The notes under the pieces are model-generated. The model was not told the origin of the DNA, made no database searches, and saw only the letters and a list, made by a program, of their open reading frames with translations. Positions 40,605-49,795 of a stretch of 64,000 nt of DNA are shown in pieces. A program made the translations under genes and the position numbers. The stretch covers positions 1-64,000 of the forward strand of contig QDFQ01000006.1 in NCBI GenBank assembly GCA_003075315.1, given 5' to 3'. Origin of the DNA: Arthrobacter sp. TPD3018 (lineage in GTDB: Bacteria > Pseudomonadota > Alphaproteobacteria > Sphingomonadales > Sphingomonadaceae). The first letter of the stretch is position 1; each line of letters opens with the position of its first letter.

Positions 40605-41237
40605 ATGTGTAATCGCGCCCGCATGTCGAATGAGCCCGAAACCCTATGGGGATCGGCCGCGAAGCTGTTTAGCGAGCGGCCCCGCGACAACCGGTTTGAC
40701 CCGCGCGAGCTGCGCCCCAAGAGCCGCAACTATGTCATCCGCGAACAGGGCGGGGAGCGAGCCTGGGACGTGATGACCTGGGACGTGCTCGGCGGGAAGG
40801 CGGCGTGGCCGATGACCAACGTGCGCCAGCTCGGCCTCCCGCAATGGCGCAGGCTGGCAGAGAAGCCGGAGAACCGCTGTCTGGTGCCGTTGACCGAGTT
40901 CTGCGAGTTCACGCCCGACAAGCATGATCTGGGTGACGGCAAACCACCGCTGAAGGGGGAGATGTGGTTCGGCGTGACCGATCAGCCTGTGTTCGCGGTC
41001 GCCGGTTTCTGGCAGCGTACCGAGGGCGGCAACGGCTTCACGATGGTGACGTGCAACCCCAATTCGCTGGTGGCGCCGATCCACCCCAAGGCGATGATCA
41101 CGATCCTTGAGCCGAGCGACATCGATACGTGGCTGCGCGGCTCCTATGACGAAATCGTTGGCCTGCAAAAACCCTACGATCCCGACCGGATGACGGTGCG
41201 CGGACCGGTGTTCCCGACCCGTCGTAACGAACGCTAA
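40605..41237 (+). CDS. SOS response-associated peptidase (SRAP/HMCES/YedK)
   Basis: 210 residues beginning MCNRAR, so Cys2 becomes the N-terminal residue that bonds covalently to abasic sites in single-stranded DNA. Other conserved residues: Asn in 'DNRFDPRELRPKSRNYVIRE', Glu in LTEFCEFTP, and His in APIHPKAMITIL. It protects abasic sites during replication. 33 bases downstream of umuC, so probably SOS-induced with it. Its 3' end overlaps the convergent merR-type gene by four bases. Confidence 0.93.
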   Translation: MCNRARMSNEPETLWGSAAKLFSERPRDNRFDPRELRPKSRNYVIREQGGERAWDVMTWDVLGGKAAWPMTNVRQLGLPQWRRLAEKPENRCLVPLTEFCEFTPDKHDLGDGKPPLKGEMWFGVTDQPVFAVAGFWQRTEGGNGFTMVTCNPNSLVAPIHPKAMITILEPSDIDTWLRGSYDEIVGLQKPYDPDRMTVRGPVFPTRRNER

Positions 41238-41641
41238 CCGCTCGCGTTAGGGGCGAAAGCTTCCAGGATACGGCAGTCAGCCATCGTACCGCCGGCGCAG
41301 CTCGCGATCGCGCTGGCCAGTTCGCGACGGAGTGCGGTTAGGTCCGCGATCTTGCGGTCGATCTCTTCCAGGTGATGCGTGGCGAGCTTGTCTACGGTGC
41401 CGCAATCACGATCGCGCTGCGCGGCCAGGTTCAACAGCGCTCGCACCTCGTCTAGTGAGAAGCCAAGATCGCGCGTGCGGCGGATGAAGCGCAGTCGCTC
41501 CAGATCCTCCGGACGGTAAGAGCGGTAGTTTCCATCCGTCCGCGCAGGGGGAGCGATGAGTCCAGCACGCTCGTAATAGCGGACGGTCTCCACCTTCGTG
41601 CCCGTTGCGGCCGCGAGCTTGCCGATCGTCAGTGCATTCAT
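41234..41641 (-). CDS. MerR-family metal regulator (CadR/PbrR-like)
   Basis: 135 residues from ATG 41641. DNA-binding half: 'LTIGKLAAATGTKVETVRYYERAGLIAPPARTDGNYRSYRPEDLERLRFIRRTRDLGFSLDEVRALL'. Three metal Cys are all present: 'QRDRDCGTVD', 'ASCAGG' and 'ADCRIL', the arrangement of CadR/PbrR/MerR proteins. It is divergent from the CDF-type exporter gene and lies beside a dyad matching cadmium/lead promoters. It should activate the exporter and possibly czcCBA in response to Cd, Pb or Zn. Confidence 0.9.
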   Translation of the reverse strand: MNALTIGKLAAATGTKVETVRYYERAGLIAPPARTDGNYRSYRPEDLERLRFIRRTRDLGFSLDEVRALLNLAAQRDRDCGTVDKLATHHLEEIDRKIADLTALRRELASAIASCAGGTMADCRILEAFAPNASG

Positions 41642-41644
41642 CTC

Positions 41645-41675
41645 TTGACCCTGTACCAACTACAGGGTCCATATA
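41645..41675 (+). promoter_or_regulatory. MerR-type promoter with central dyad
   Basis: TTGACC (41645-41650), 19 bases, CATATA (41670-41675). The dyad ACCCTGTA-CCAAC-TACAGGGT at 41648-41668 is perfect and resembles CadR/ZntR-type sites. Confidence 0.75.
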
Positions 41676-41710
41676 GGTCGTCGCATCGAATACTCGAAGG
41701 GCGACGACGC

Positions 41711-42331
41711 ATGGCTTGCAGCGATTGCTGCTCAGTTCCGGATCGCAGTGCGATCAACGATCCCGCGTATCGTCGCGCCCTCTGGATCGTCGTTCTACTC
41801 AACCTGGGTTTCGGCCTCATCGAGATCGTCGGCGGGTTTGTCGCCGACAGCCAAGCGCTCAAGGCCGATGCCCTCGACTTCATCGGTGATGGGACGATCT
41901 CGCTCTTCGGCCTGATCGCACTAGGGTGGACCGCGCAGGCCCGGTCGAGGATCGCGCTAGCACAGGGACTCTTTCTCGGCGCGCTCGGCTTAGGAGTGAT
42001 CGGGTTCGCCGCTTGGCGCGCGCTCAACGCAGTGGCGCCAGAGGCCGAGCTGATGGGCGGGATCGGGGTGGTTGCCCTGATCGTCAATGTCAGTGCAGCG
42101 CTGGTTCTCTCTCGCTTCCGTGAAGGCGATGCCAATGTTCGGGCAATCTGGCTGTTCAGCCGCAACGATGCGGTCGCGAACATCGCGGTGATCGCGGCGG
42201 CCGCTTTGGTCGCGTGGACGGGGCAGGCGTGGCCCGACCTCGCCGTTGCCGGCGTTATCGCACTGCTGTTTCTACACTCGGCCTGGGAAATCACGCGCGG
42301 TGCCCTCGCCGAGATGGGTGAAAAAGGGTGA
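41711..42331 (+). CDS. Small cation diffusion facilitator-type transporter
   Basis: 206 residues from ATG 41711. Starts with Cys-rich MACSDCCSVPDRS, then six hydrophobic helices. The metal site in helix 2 reads 'KADALDFIGDG' (Asp-x3-Asp type) and in helix 5 'RNDAVANIAVI' in place of the usual His-x3-Asp. It lacks the cytoplasmic C-terminal domain of full CDF proteins, as in the short CDF-like group found beside MerR genes. Exports a divalent cation; Zn/Cd/Co is likely from context. Overlaps the next gene by GTGA. Confidence 0.82.
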   Translation: MACSDCCSVPDRSAINDPAYRRALWIVVLLNLGFGLIEIVGGFVADSQALKADALDFIGDGTISLFGLIALGWTAQARSRIALAQGLFLGALGLGVIGFAAWRALNAVAPEAELMGGIGVVALIVNVSAALVLSRFREGDANVRAIWLFSRNDAVANIAVIAAAALVAWTGQAWPDLAVAGVIALLFLHSAWEITRGALAEMGEKG

Positions 42332-42765
42332 CGGCGCTCGATCGGACCTCCGAGATCGCACGGGCACGCCGCAAGAGTGGATCTCGACGGCCGCGTCACC
42401 TCGGCACCGGAAAGGTGGGGCGGAAGGGCTGGCTTCGCGCGATGCTGCCCTTCGTCGCATGTCTGATGCTGGTGCTCGTCGGCTGGACCGGCACGGCGAA
42501 CGCCGGCGGGAACGGCACGTGCATCGATGTCCCGCAGACCGAGATGGCGATGCATGTCGCGGTAGACTGCGATCAGGTCCCCGCCGACGCGGACAAGAAT
42601 TTCCCGCATCATCACGCCGCCTGCCACGGTCACTGTGTGGCGACGCCGGGCGAGAGCCGCGTGGCCATCGCGCTGCCTCCAAGACCGGTCGGATTTACGC
42701 ATGAAACGGCGCCGCTCTGGTTGTCGCACCAGGGCGATGCGGCGCTGCGACCACCACAGGCCTGA
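42328..42765 (+). CDS. Exported His/Cys-containing hypothetical protein before czcC
   Basis: 145 residues from GTG 42328; a shorter form from ATG 42442 would start right at the signal sequence. 'MLPFVACLMLVLVGWTGTANAGG' is a signal peptide; the mature part has 'DKNFPHHHAACHGHC', a likely metal site. It has the look of the small periplasmic proteins (CzcI-like in position) that precede czcCBA, though I cannot assign a family. A six-base hairpin GGGCGC/GCGCCC (42771-42786) separates it from czcC. Confidence 0.6.
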   Translation: MTALDRTSEIARARRKSGSRRPRHLGTGKVGRKGWLRAMLPFVACLMLVLVGWTGTANAGGNGTCIDVPQTEMAMHVAVDCDQVPADADKNFPHHHAACHGHCVATPGESRVAIALPPRPVGFTHETAPLWLSHQGDAALRPPQA

Positions 42766-42814
42766 CGCGCGGGCGCTCAGGCGCCCTGACCCCCGTTCGT
42801 CAGGAGCATTTGGA

Positions 42815-44077
42815 ATGAAACGCGTGATGGCGGCCGTCCTGGCCGCGACAGCCTGTGCGGCGATCTCGTCGGCACAGGCACAGGACACCGGTGCGGCGGC
42901 ACCGTCATTGACCCTCGACGAAGCGCTTGCCGCGGCAGGCGCCGTGTCGCCCGCGATCGAGGCCTCCCGATCCGGGATCAAGGCGGCCGAGGCGCAGCGT
43001 GCGGTCGCGGGCCTGCGGCCCAATCCCTCGCTCGACGCCATGACGGAGAATGTCGCCGGGACCGGCATGTACCGTGGGCTGCGCTCGTCCGAAACAACGG
43101 TCGGGCTCTCCCTGCCGCTCGAACTTGGCGGCAAGCGATCGGCCCGGGTCGCCGTCGCCGAAGCGCAGCTCGACCGCGCATCGCTCGATGCGGCGATCGC
43201 TCAAGCCGACCTTCGGCTGCGCGTGACGCAAGCTTATAACGATGCCGTGGCAGGCCAGCGCCGCGCCGCGACAGCCCGCGAGCAGGTGGGGATCGCGGCC
43301 GAGGTGCTGCGCGCCGCCCGGGTCCGCGTCGCGGCAGGGCGCGCGTCACCGCTCGAAGAGCAGCGCGCCGACGTCGCCCGGCTCAATGCCGAAGGGGCGG
43401 CCGAGCGGGCAGAACGCTCGGCGCAGGTCGCGCTCGGCAACCTCGCCCGGCTGATCGGGCGCGGTGCCTCGACCCTCGACGCCGCCTGGTTCGCGCGGAT
43501 CGAAGGCGCGGGGCCACGTCTGCCGGTCCGCAGTGAAGGCAGCCTGGCCGCTGCGGCCGCACAGGCGGACCTCACGACCGCTACGGCGCAGGTTCGGCTC
43601 GCCCGAAGCCAGCGCATACCCGATGTGACGGTCAGCGCGTCGGCGCGCCGGCTCAAAGCGACCAACGACACGGCTGCGGTATTCGGCGTCTCCGTCCCGC
43701 TGCCGCTGTTCAACAACGGCCGCGCCGCGGTAGACCTGGCCTCGGCACAGCGCAGCCAAGCCGATGCACAACGCCGGGTCGCGCTGCTCGACGCCGAACA
43801 GGCCATCGCATCCGCTGAAGCCGACGTTGCCAACGCCGCCACCACCGCGCGCAACGCTACGGGGCCGACGCTCGCCGCGGCGCAGGAAGCCGCCCGGATC
43901 GCCCGGATCGGCTACCGTGAGGGCAAATTCGGGCAGTTGGACCTCCTCGAGGCGGAGCGCACGCTCGCCGACACCCGCGCGGCCGCGATCGACGCACTCG
44001 CAGCCTACCATGACGCACAGGCCCGGCTCGAGCGGCTCGCCGCCCCGGCGCCTACCGACGCGAAGGACGCACGATGA
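42815..44077 (+). CDS. czcC: CzcC-type outer-membrane factor
   Basis: 420 residues from ATG 42815 with CAGGAG upstream. Signal peptide ends SAQAQD. 'LTLDEALAAAGAVSPAIEASRSGIKAAEAQRAVAGLRPNPSLDAMTENV' is the typical start of TolC/CzcC proteins; two coiled-coil repeats follow, ending 'YREGKFGQLDLLEAERTLADTRAAAIDALAAYHDAQARLERL'. Outer-membrane duct of the CzcCBA heavy-metal efflux complex. ATGA overlap with czcB. Confidence 0.9.
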   Translation: MKRVMAAVLAATACAAISSAQAQDTGAAAPSLTLDEALAAAGAVSPAIEASRSGIKAAEAQRAVAGLRPNPSLDAMTENVAGTGMYRGLRSSETTVGLSLPLELGGKRSARVAVAEAQLDRASLDAAIAQADLRLRVTQAYNDAVAGQRRAATAREQVGIAAEVLRAARVRVAAGRASPLEEQRADVARLNAEGAAERAERSAQVALGNLARLIGRGASTLDAAWFARIEGAGPRLPVRSEGSLAAAAAQADLTTATAQVRLARSQRIPDVTVSASARRLKATNDTAAVFGVSVPLPLFNNGRAAVDLASAQRSQADAQRRVALLDAEQAIASAEADVANAATTARNATGPTLAAAQEAARIARIGYREGKFGQLDLLEAERTLADTRAAAIDALAAYHDAQARLERLAAPAPTDAKDAR

Positions 44078-45237
44078 AGAACAATCACGCGCGGATGCTG
44101 CTGTCCGCATTGCTTCCACTCGCGCTCGTCGCCTGCGGCGGGGGCGAGAAGAAGGCCGACGACATGGCCGGCATGGAAGGGGTGGAGAAGGGCGAGGGGG
44201 GCGAGAAGAAGGCCGACAAGGACGCGGTGACGCTCTCCGCGCGACAGATTGCCGATGCTGGCATCGAGGTCGGGCGTCCCACCATTGGCGGCGTCGCGGG
44301 CGCAATTGAGCTGCCCGCGCTCGTCCAAGGCGATTCTCAGGGCGTCCAAGTGGTCTCCGCGACGATTGGCGGGCGCCTCGTCGCGCTCACCCGCAATCTC
44401 GGCCAGTCCGTCAGGCAGGGCGATCCCATCGCGGTGATCGAGAGCCGCGAAGCCGCCTCGCTGAAGGCGGAGGTGGAAGCTGCCCGCGCGCGCGCCGCGC
44501 TCGCGCAATCGAACCTCCGGCGCGAGCAGCGACTGTTCGCCGAGCGCGTGTCGCCCGAGCAGGATCTGGTCGCGGCCCGCACCGCGGCGACCGAAGCCAA
44601 TATCGCGCTGCGCCTGGCGCAGCAGCAGCTCGGCGCGACGGGGGGCGGGGGTGGTGCGCTCAATCGCATCGCCATGCGCTCGCCGATCTCGGGGCAGGTG
44701 ATCGCGCGTCCCGCGGTGCTCGGCCAGACGGTCGATGCAAATGCCGAGCTATACCGGGTGGCGAACCTGTCGCGCGTGACGATCGCGGCATCGGTGTCGC
44801 CGGCGGATGCCGGTCGCATCCGGCCCGGGACGCGCGTCGAGGTGACGGCTGCCGGTCGTCGGCAGGAAGGCCGGGTCTCGTTCGTCTCGCCGGCGCTCGA
44901 TGAGAGCACCCGCCTCGTCCAGGTCATCGCCACGCTCGACAATGGCGGGGGTACGTGGCGCGTGGGCGAACCGGTCACCGCGAGCTTCATGCTCCCCGCG
45001 ACCGGAGACCGGAGCATCGCGGTGCCGTCGACGGCGGTGCAGAGCGTCGAGAACCGCACGGTCGTCTTCGTCCGAACGCCGACCGGCTTTCGCGCCGTGC
45101 CGGTTACGACGGGTCGCCGCAACGGCGACCAGGTCATCATCAGCTCCGGCCTGACCGGCCAGGAGCAGATCGCCACCACGAACTCGTTCACCCTGAAAGC
45201 CGAACTCGGCAAGGGTGGCGAGATGGACATGGACTGA
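44074..45237 (+). CDS. czcB: CzcB-type periplasmic adaptor (lipoprotein)
   Basis: 387 residues. Lipobox LALVACGGG anchors it. An acidic, Met/Lys-rich region (about 25-55) precedes the barrel-sandwich halves 'GRLVALTRNLGQSVRQGDPIAVIESREAASLKAE' and 'MRSPISGQVIARPAVLGQTVDANAELYRVANLSRV', separated by a helical hairpin. Connects CzcA in the inner membrane to CzcC. The N-terminal 'GGEKKADDMAGMEGVEKGEGGEKKADKD' repeat is low-complexity and may bind metal. czcA starts four bases after its stop. Confidence 0.92.
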   Translation: MKNNHARMLLSALLPLALVACGGGEKKADDMAGMEGVEKGEGGEKKADKDAVTLSARQIADAGIEVGRPTIGGVAGAIELPALVQGDSQGVQVVSATIGGRLVALTRNLGQSVRQGDPIAVIESREAASLKAEVEAARARAALAQSNLRREQRLFAERVSPEQDLVAARTAATEANIALRLAQQQLGATGGGGGALNRIAMRSPISGQVIARPAVLGQTVDANAELYRVANLSRVTIAASVSPADAGRIRPGTRVEVTAAGRRQEGRVSFVSPALDESTRLVQVIATLDNGGGTWRVGEPVTASFMLPATGDRSIAVPSTAVQSVENRTVVFVRTPTGFRAVPVTTGRRNGDQVIISSGLTGQEQIATTNSFTLKAELGKGGEMDMD

Positions 45238-45241
45238 GCCC

Positions 45242-48200
45242 ATGATCTCCCGCCTCGTCACCTTCTCGGTCGAGCGGCGCTGGCTCGTCCTGCTGCTCAC
45301 CCTCGTCGCCGCGCTTGCGGGCGTTTTCGCTCTTCAGCGCCTTCCCATCGACGCCGTGCCCGACATCACCAACAACCAGGTTCAGGTGAATGTGCTGGCG
45401 CCCTCGCTGTCGCCCGATCAGATCGAGCGGCAGGTCTCCTTCACCATCGAAACCTCGCTGAAGGGCATTCCGGGGCTCGCCTATACGCGCTCGCTCAACC
45501 GCAATGGCTTTGCCCAGATCACGGCCGTCTTCACCGATGCGACCGATATCTATTTCGCCCGCCAGCAGGTCGCGGAGCGGATGCGGATGGCCGAGGATCG
45601 CCTCCCGCAGGGTGTCATGCCCGAGATGGGTCCGATCGCCACTGGTCTCGGCGACATCTTCATGTGGACGGTGGAGTTTCAGGAACGCAACCATGTGAAG
45701 CACCGCGATGGTGAGCCGGGGCTCCAGCGCGACGGCAGCTACATCACGCCGGCAGGCGAGCACCTTGTCGATGAGCGGGATAAGGCGACCTTCCTCCACA
45801 CCGTCCAGGAATGGATCGTCGCGCCGCAGCTCCGCGGCACGGAAGGCGTCGCGGGCGTCGACTCGCTAGGTGGTTTCGACCGTGAATACCTGGTCACTCC
45901 GGACCTGCAGCGCCTGGCCTCGATGCGGCTCAGCGTCCAGGACCTCGCAACCGCACTCGAACGCAGCAACACGAGTATCGGCGCGGGCACAATCAATCGA
46001 AACGGCGAAGGGCTGTTCGTCCGCTCGGATGCGCGGGTGCGGACGGCCGACGAGCTGTCGCGCACCGTGGTCGCGACACGCGAGGGGGTGCCCGTCCTGC
46101 TCAGCCAGGTTGCGACCGTGAAGGCGGGCCAGGGTATCCGCACCGGCTCGGCATCCGAAAACGGCCACGAGGTCGTGGTCGGTACTGCCGTGATGCGGAT
46201 CGGTGGGAACAGCCGCACCGTCGCGACCGATGTCGGCGAACGACTACAGGAAGTCGGCCGGTCGCTGCCGACCGACATCGTGGTCAAGCCGGTGCTGGAC
46301 CGCACCCGCCTCGTCGACTCCACGATCACGACCGTGGCGCGCAATCTCGCCGAAGGGGCGGTGCTGGTCATCGTGGTGCTGTTCGCGCTGCTCGGCAACT
46401 TCCGGGCGGCGCTCATCGCGGCCATGGTAATCCCCATCACCATGCTGCTCACCGCCACCGGCATGCTGCGCGCTGGTGTGTCCGCCAATCTGATGAGCCT
46501 CGGCGCACTCGACTTCGGCCTGATCGTCGACGGTGCGGTCATCATCGTCGAGAATGCGCTGCGTCATCTCGGTCACCGGCAGCACGAGGCTGGTGGGCTT
46601 CTGCCGCTCAAGGAGCGGCTGGCGATCGTCGCGGCTTCGGCCAGGGAGATGATCCGCCCGTCGGTCTACGGCCAAGCGATCATCATCCTCGTCTACGCGC
46701 CGCTGCTCACCTTCTCGGGGGTCGAGGGCAAGATGTTCGAGCCGATGGCGCTCACCGTCATCATCGCGCTCATCTTCGCGTTCGTGCTGTCGCTCACCTT
46801 CGTGCCGGCCGCCATCGCGGCGTTCCTGGCGGGCAAGGTCGAGGAGAAGGAGAGCCAGATCGTGGTCTGGCTGAGGCGCCGCTACGAACCGGGCCTCGAT
46901 GCCGCGATGCGCCGCCCGAGCATCACCGTGGGCGGTGCGCTCGGGGCGGTCGCGCTGGCCGCGCTCGCGTTCACGACCTTGGGGCAGGAGTTCCTGCCGC
47001 AGCTCGACGAGGGGAACATCCTCGTTCAGGCCTGGCGCCCGCCCGGCACGTCGGTCGAGCAGAGCCAGCGCATGCAATTCGCGGTCGAGAAGACGATCAG
47101 CCGAGAACCCGAAGTGCAGTACGCCTTCTCGCGGACGGGTACGTCCGAGATCGCCAGCGATCCGATGCCGCCCAACGCGACCGATACCTTCGTGATGCTC
47201 AAGCCGCGCAATGAGTGGCCTGACCCGAACTTGCCCAAGGAGGACCTGGTCGAGCGGATCGAGAAGAAGGTCTCGACCATTCCGGGGAACGGCTACGAGA
47301 TCACCCAGCCGATCCAGATGCGCTTCAACGAGCTGATCGCCGGCGTGCGTGGCGACATCGCGGTGAAGGTGTTCGGCGACGACTTCGGCAGCATGAACGC
47401 GACCGCACAGCAGATCGCCGAGGTGCTCCGCAAGGTGCCCGGCGCGGCCGATGTCCGCGTCGAGCAAACCGAGGGGCTGCCGCTCCTCGACATCCGCCCC
47501 AACCGGGACGCGATGGCCCGGGTCGGGGTCTCGGCCGGCGACGTGCAGGACGTCGTCGCGGCGACGGTCGGCGGCAAACAGGCGGGCATGATCTTCGAAG
47601 GCGACGCCCGCTTTCCCGTCGTTATCCGTCTCGGCGAGACCGCGCGCGCCGATCTGCAAACACTCGGCCAGATCCCCGTGCCGACCGCCAACGGGTCGTT
47701 CGTGCCGCTGTCGTCCGTGGCCGACATCGGCATCGGCGACGGGCCGAACCAGATCAGCCGCGAGAACGGCAAGCGCCGTGTCGTCGTCCAGGCCAATGTA
47801 CGCGGACGCGACGTCGCCGGTGTGGTTGAGGAGGCCCAGGCCAAGATCGCGGCACAGGTCGCGTTGCCGGCCGGCACCTACCTGACCTGGGGCGGCCAGT
47901 TCGAGAACCTTGCCAGCGCCCGGTCGCGGCTCGCGATCGTGGTGCCGATCTGCTTCGCGGTCATCATGCTGCTGCTCTACGGGGCGCTCGGCTCCGTGCG
48001 GGATGCTGCGCTGGTCTTTACCGGCGTGCCGCTGGCGCTGGTCGGCGGCATCCTGGCGCTGGTGCTCAGGGGCATGCCATTCTCAATCTCCGCCGCGGTG
48101 GGCTTCATCGCCTTGTCCGGGGTCGCGGTGCTGAACGGGCTGGTGATGGTCTCATCCATCCACGACCTGATGCGCCAAGGCATGGACCGCGCCCGGGCCG

Positions 48201-48466
48201 CGCGAGAAGGGGCGCTCCTCCGGTTGCGGCCCGTTGCCATGACCGCACTCGTCGCGAGCCTCGGCTTCGTACCGATGGCGCTCGGGCACGGCGCAGGGGC
48301 GGAGGTCCAGAAGCCGCTTGCTACGGTGGTGATCGGCGGGCTGATCTCGGCGACGCTGCTGACGCTGTTCGTGCTGCCGACGCTCTATGCCCGCTTCGGT
48401 GGGTGGCGTGCGACCGACATGGCCTCCGAGACGGCGGGCACGTTGTCCCCGACCGCGCACGCATGA
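45242..48466 (+). CDS. czcA: CzcA-type RND heavy-metal efflux pump
   Basis: 1074 residues from ATG 45242. Twelve helices with two large periplasmic loops, as in RND pumps. The proton-relay helix 4 reads 'LGALDFGLIVDGAVIIVENALRHL', the DFG...DGA...EN signature of divalent-cation (Zn/Co/Cd/Ni) HME-RND pumps rather than the Cu/Ag type. 'RPSVYGQAIIILVYAPLLTFSGVEGKMFEPMA' is also conserved. Uses proton flow to drive metal from the periplasm and cytoplasm to outside through CzcB and CzcC. Full length. Confidence 0.95.
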   Translation: MISRLVTFSVERRWLVLLLTLVAALAGVFALQRLPIDAVPDITNNQVQVNVLAPSLSPDQIERQVSFTIETSLKGIPGLAYTRSLNRNGFAQITAVFTDATDIYFARQQVAERMRMAEDRLPQGVMPEMGPIATGLGDIFMWTVEFQERNHVKHRDGEPGLQRDGSYITPAGEHLVDERDKATFLHTVQEWIVAPQLRGTEGVAGVDSLGGFDREYLVTPDLQRLASMRLSVQDLATALERSNTSIGAGTINRNGEGLFVRSDARVRTADELSRTVVATREGVPVLLSQVATVKAGQGIRTGSASENGHEVVVGTAVMRIGGNSRTVATDVGERLQEVGRSLPTDIVVKPVLDRTRLVDSTITTVARNLAEGAVLVIVVLFALLGNFRAALIAAMVIPITMLLTATGMLRAGVSANLMSLGALDFGLIVDGAVIIVENALRHLGHRQHEAGGLLPLKERLAIVAASAREMIRPSVYGQAIIILVYAPLLTFSGVEGKMFEPMALTVIIALIFAFVLSLTFVPAAIAAFLAGKVEEKESQIVVWLRRRYEPGLDAAMRRPSITVGGALGAVALAALAFTTLGQEFLPQLDEGNILVQAWRPPGTSVEQSQRMQFAVEKTISREPEVQYAFSRTGTSEIASDPMPPNATDTFVMLKPRNEWPDPNLPKEDLVERIEKKVSTIPGNGYEITQPIQMRFNELIAGVRGDIAVKVFGDDFGSMNATAQQIAEVLRKVPGAADVRVEQTEGLPLLDIRPNRDAMARVGVSAGDVQDVVAATVGGKQAGMIFEGDARFPVVIRLGETARADLQTLGQIPVPTANGSFVPLSSVADIGIGDGPNQISRENGKRRVVVQANVRGRDVAGVVEEAQAKIAAQVALPAGTYLTWGGQFENLASARSRLAIVVPICFAVIMLLLYGALGSVRDAALVFTGVPLALVGGILALVLRGMPFSISAAVGFIALSGVAVLNGLVMVSSIHDLMRQGMDRARAAREGALLRLRPVAMTALVASLGFVPMALGHGAGAEVQKPLATVVIGGLISATLLTLFVLPTLYARFGGWRATDMASETAGTLSPTAHA

Positions 48467-48470
48467 GCCA

Positions 48471-48488
48471 CGCCCGCGATCGCGGGCG
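48471..48488. terminator. Perfect 18-base palindrome between convergent czcA and fic genes
   Basis: CGCCCGCGATCGCGGGCG reads the same on both strands. Its place between two converging genes suggests transcription termination, but no T-tract follows. Confidence 0.5.
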
Positions 48489-48500
48489 GACGCACCCTCT

Positions 48501-49793
48501 CTAGCGGCCGCGTTCCTGCCCGCGCTCGGGATGCGTGGGGCCGTGATCGGGAAGCTGCCCGGCAGCGCTGTCGATCACGGCGCCGGTTCTGATCCGGTCG
48601 GCGACGAGCTGTCGAGCGGATTCCCCGACCGTGTTGACCGTGCGCGCGCTTTCGCCGCGCTCGCGTGCCTTCTGCATCGCCGCGTCGACGATTGCTTGGG
48701 CAGGCGCGAGGCGCGGGTCAGCGTGGTTCTTCTCGGCGGTGTTCTTCAGGAACAGCTCGGCAAGCCGCTCCTGACCTGGCGAAGCACCGGGCGGCAAGAT
48801 TGGTCGCTCCAGTGAGCGGACGGCGCGCTGGAGCTGAGCGGGCGACTGCGAGTTGATCTGAACCCCGAGCGCCGCGCCGATCTCGCGCACGCGCTCAAGC
48901 GGGGTCTGCTGCGGCGTGATGACGGCATCGACCTGACGCACACCGAGATAGGTGAGAAGGTGCGATTGGTAGATCGGACCTTTGGCATGGCGGACATAGG
49001 CCAGCTCGGTGCGCGCGTTGGCGATGACAGGGGAGGACGCACCATCCCTGACGAGGCTGCGCAGCCGGTCGGCCGCCTGCTGGCGGGCGGCCGGGAGATA
49101 GCGATCCAGCTCCTCGCGTGCCTTGGTCAGCGTCACTCGGTAACGCTGCCCTTCGGGCGGCGCGCGCTGGGGCAGCAAGGCGATCCCGGCGGGACCGATG
49201 CGCGCCTCGGGTGCGAGGTCGCGGCGGATCGCCGCCTCGGCGAGCACCGCGGCCATAGGCCGATGATCGCCGGTGAGGAAGCCATGCCGGGACGCGTCCA
49301 TCCACGCGATCTTGTCGATCGAGGCGATCCTGATGGGATGGCCGGCATCGCGGGCGAGCTGCGCCGCGTGGTGGCGCATCGTCCGCCCGTTTCCCTCGCG
49401 GAAAGGGTGGATGGCATTGATCTCGTTGATGTGGTTGCCGAGCCGGTCGAAAAACTCGTCGCGGGCGAGGCCCTTCAGCGCATCGCCCGCCCGCGTATCG
49501 GCAAACCGCTTATCGAGTTCGCGCGCGATGTAAGGCACGTGCGCGAAACTGGAGCCGCCCTTGGCGATATTGACGGTGCGATCCTGACCCGCCCAGTCGT
49601 AAAGGTCCTGGAAGAGGTGCCGATGTAGGGCGCGATAGCCGTCCGCCGTCGCTGGAAAGGTGAGGCGCGCGGCTTCTGCGCCGCGCGCCAAGGTCAACCT
49701 CCGCTCGGCCTCCATGAGGGTCTTGTCGTCCGTGATCCCAAGCCGGTTCCGGAGCGTGTCGGTCCCCGGATAGGTGTAGGGATCGTCTGCCAA
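48501..49793 (-). CDS. vbhT: Fic-domain toxin (VbhT-like)
   Basis: 430 residues. Fic core at about 10-200: the flap 'GQDRTVNIAKGGSSFAHVPYI' and the active loop HPFREGNGRTMRHHAAQLA, with all residues needed for AMP transfer from ATP to target proteins. The C-terminal half (about 230-430) is helical and charged; in VbhT this region is a BID secretion-signal domain, and a similar role is possible here. It follows its antitoxin gene by two bases. Such pairs sit on conjugative plasmids of alphaproteobacteria. Confidence 0.9.
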   Translation of the reverse strand: MADDPYTYPGTDTLRNRLGITDDKTLMEAERRLTLARGAEAARLTFPATADGYRALHRHLFQDLYDWAGQDRTVNIAKGGSSFAHVPYIARELDKRFADTRAGDALKGLARDEFFDRLGNHINEINAIHPFREGNGRTMRHHAAQLARDAGHPIRIASIDKIAWMDASRHGFLTGDHRPMAAVLAEAAIRRDLAPEARIGPAGIALLPQRAPPEGQRYRVTLTKAREELDRYLPAARQQAADRLRSLVRDGASSPVIANARTELAYVRHAKGPIYQSHLLTYLGVRQVDAVITPQQTPLERVREIGAALGVQINSQSPAQLQRAVRSLERPILPPGASPGQERLAELFLKNTAEKNHADPRLAPAQAIVDAAMQKARERGESARTVNTVGESARQLVADRIRTGAVIDSAAGQLPDHGPTHPERGQERGR

Positions 49794-49795
49794 GG

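Noticed and set aside
46244..47659. 471-residue minus-strand open frame inside czcA
   Set aside because: Antisense shadow of czcA; repeated RDRR/GD patterns without domain content.
48471..48488. 18-base palindrome as a plasmid origin or partition site
   Set aside because: Single copy between convergent genes with no rep or par gene in the window; termination is simpler.
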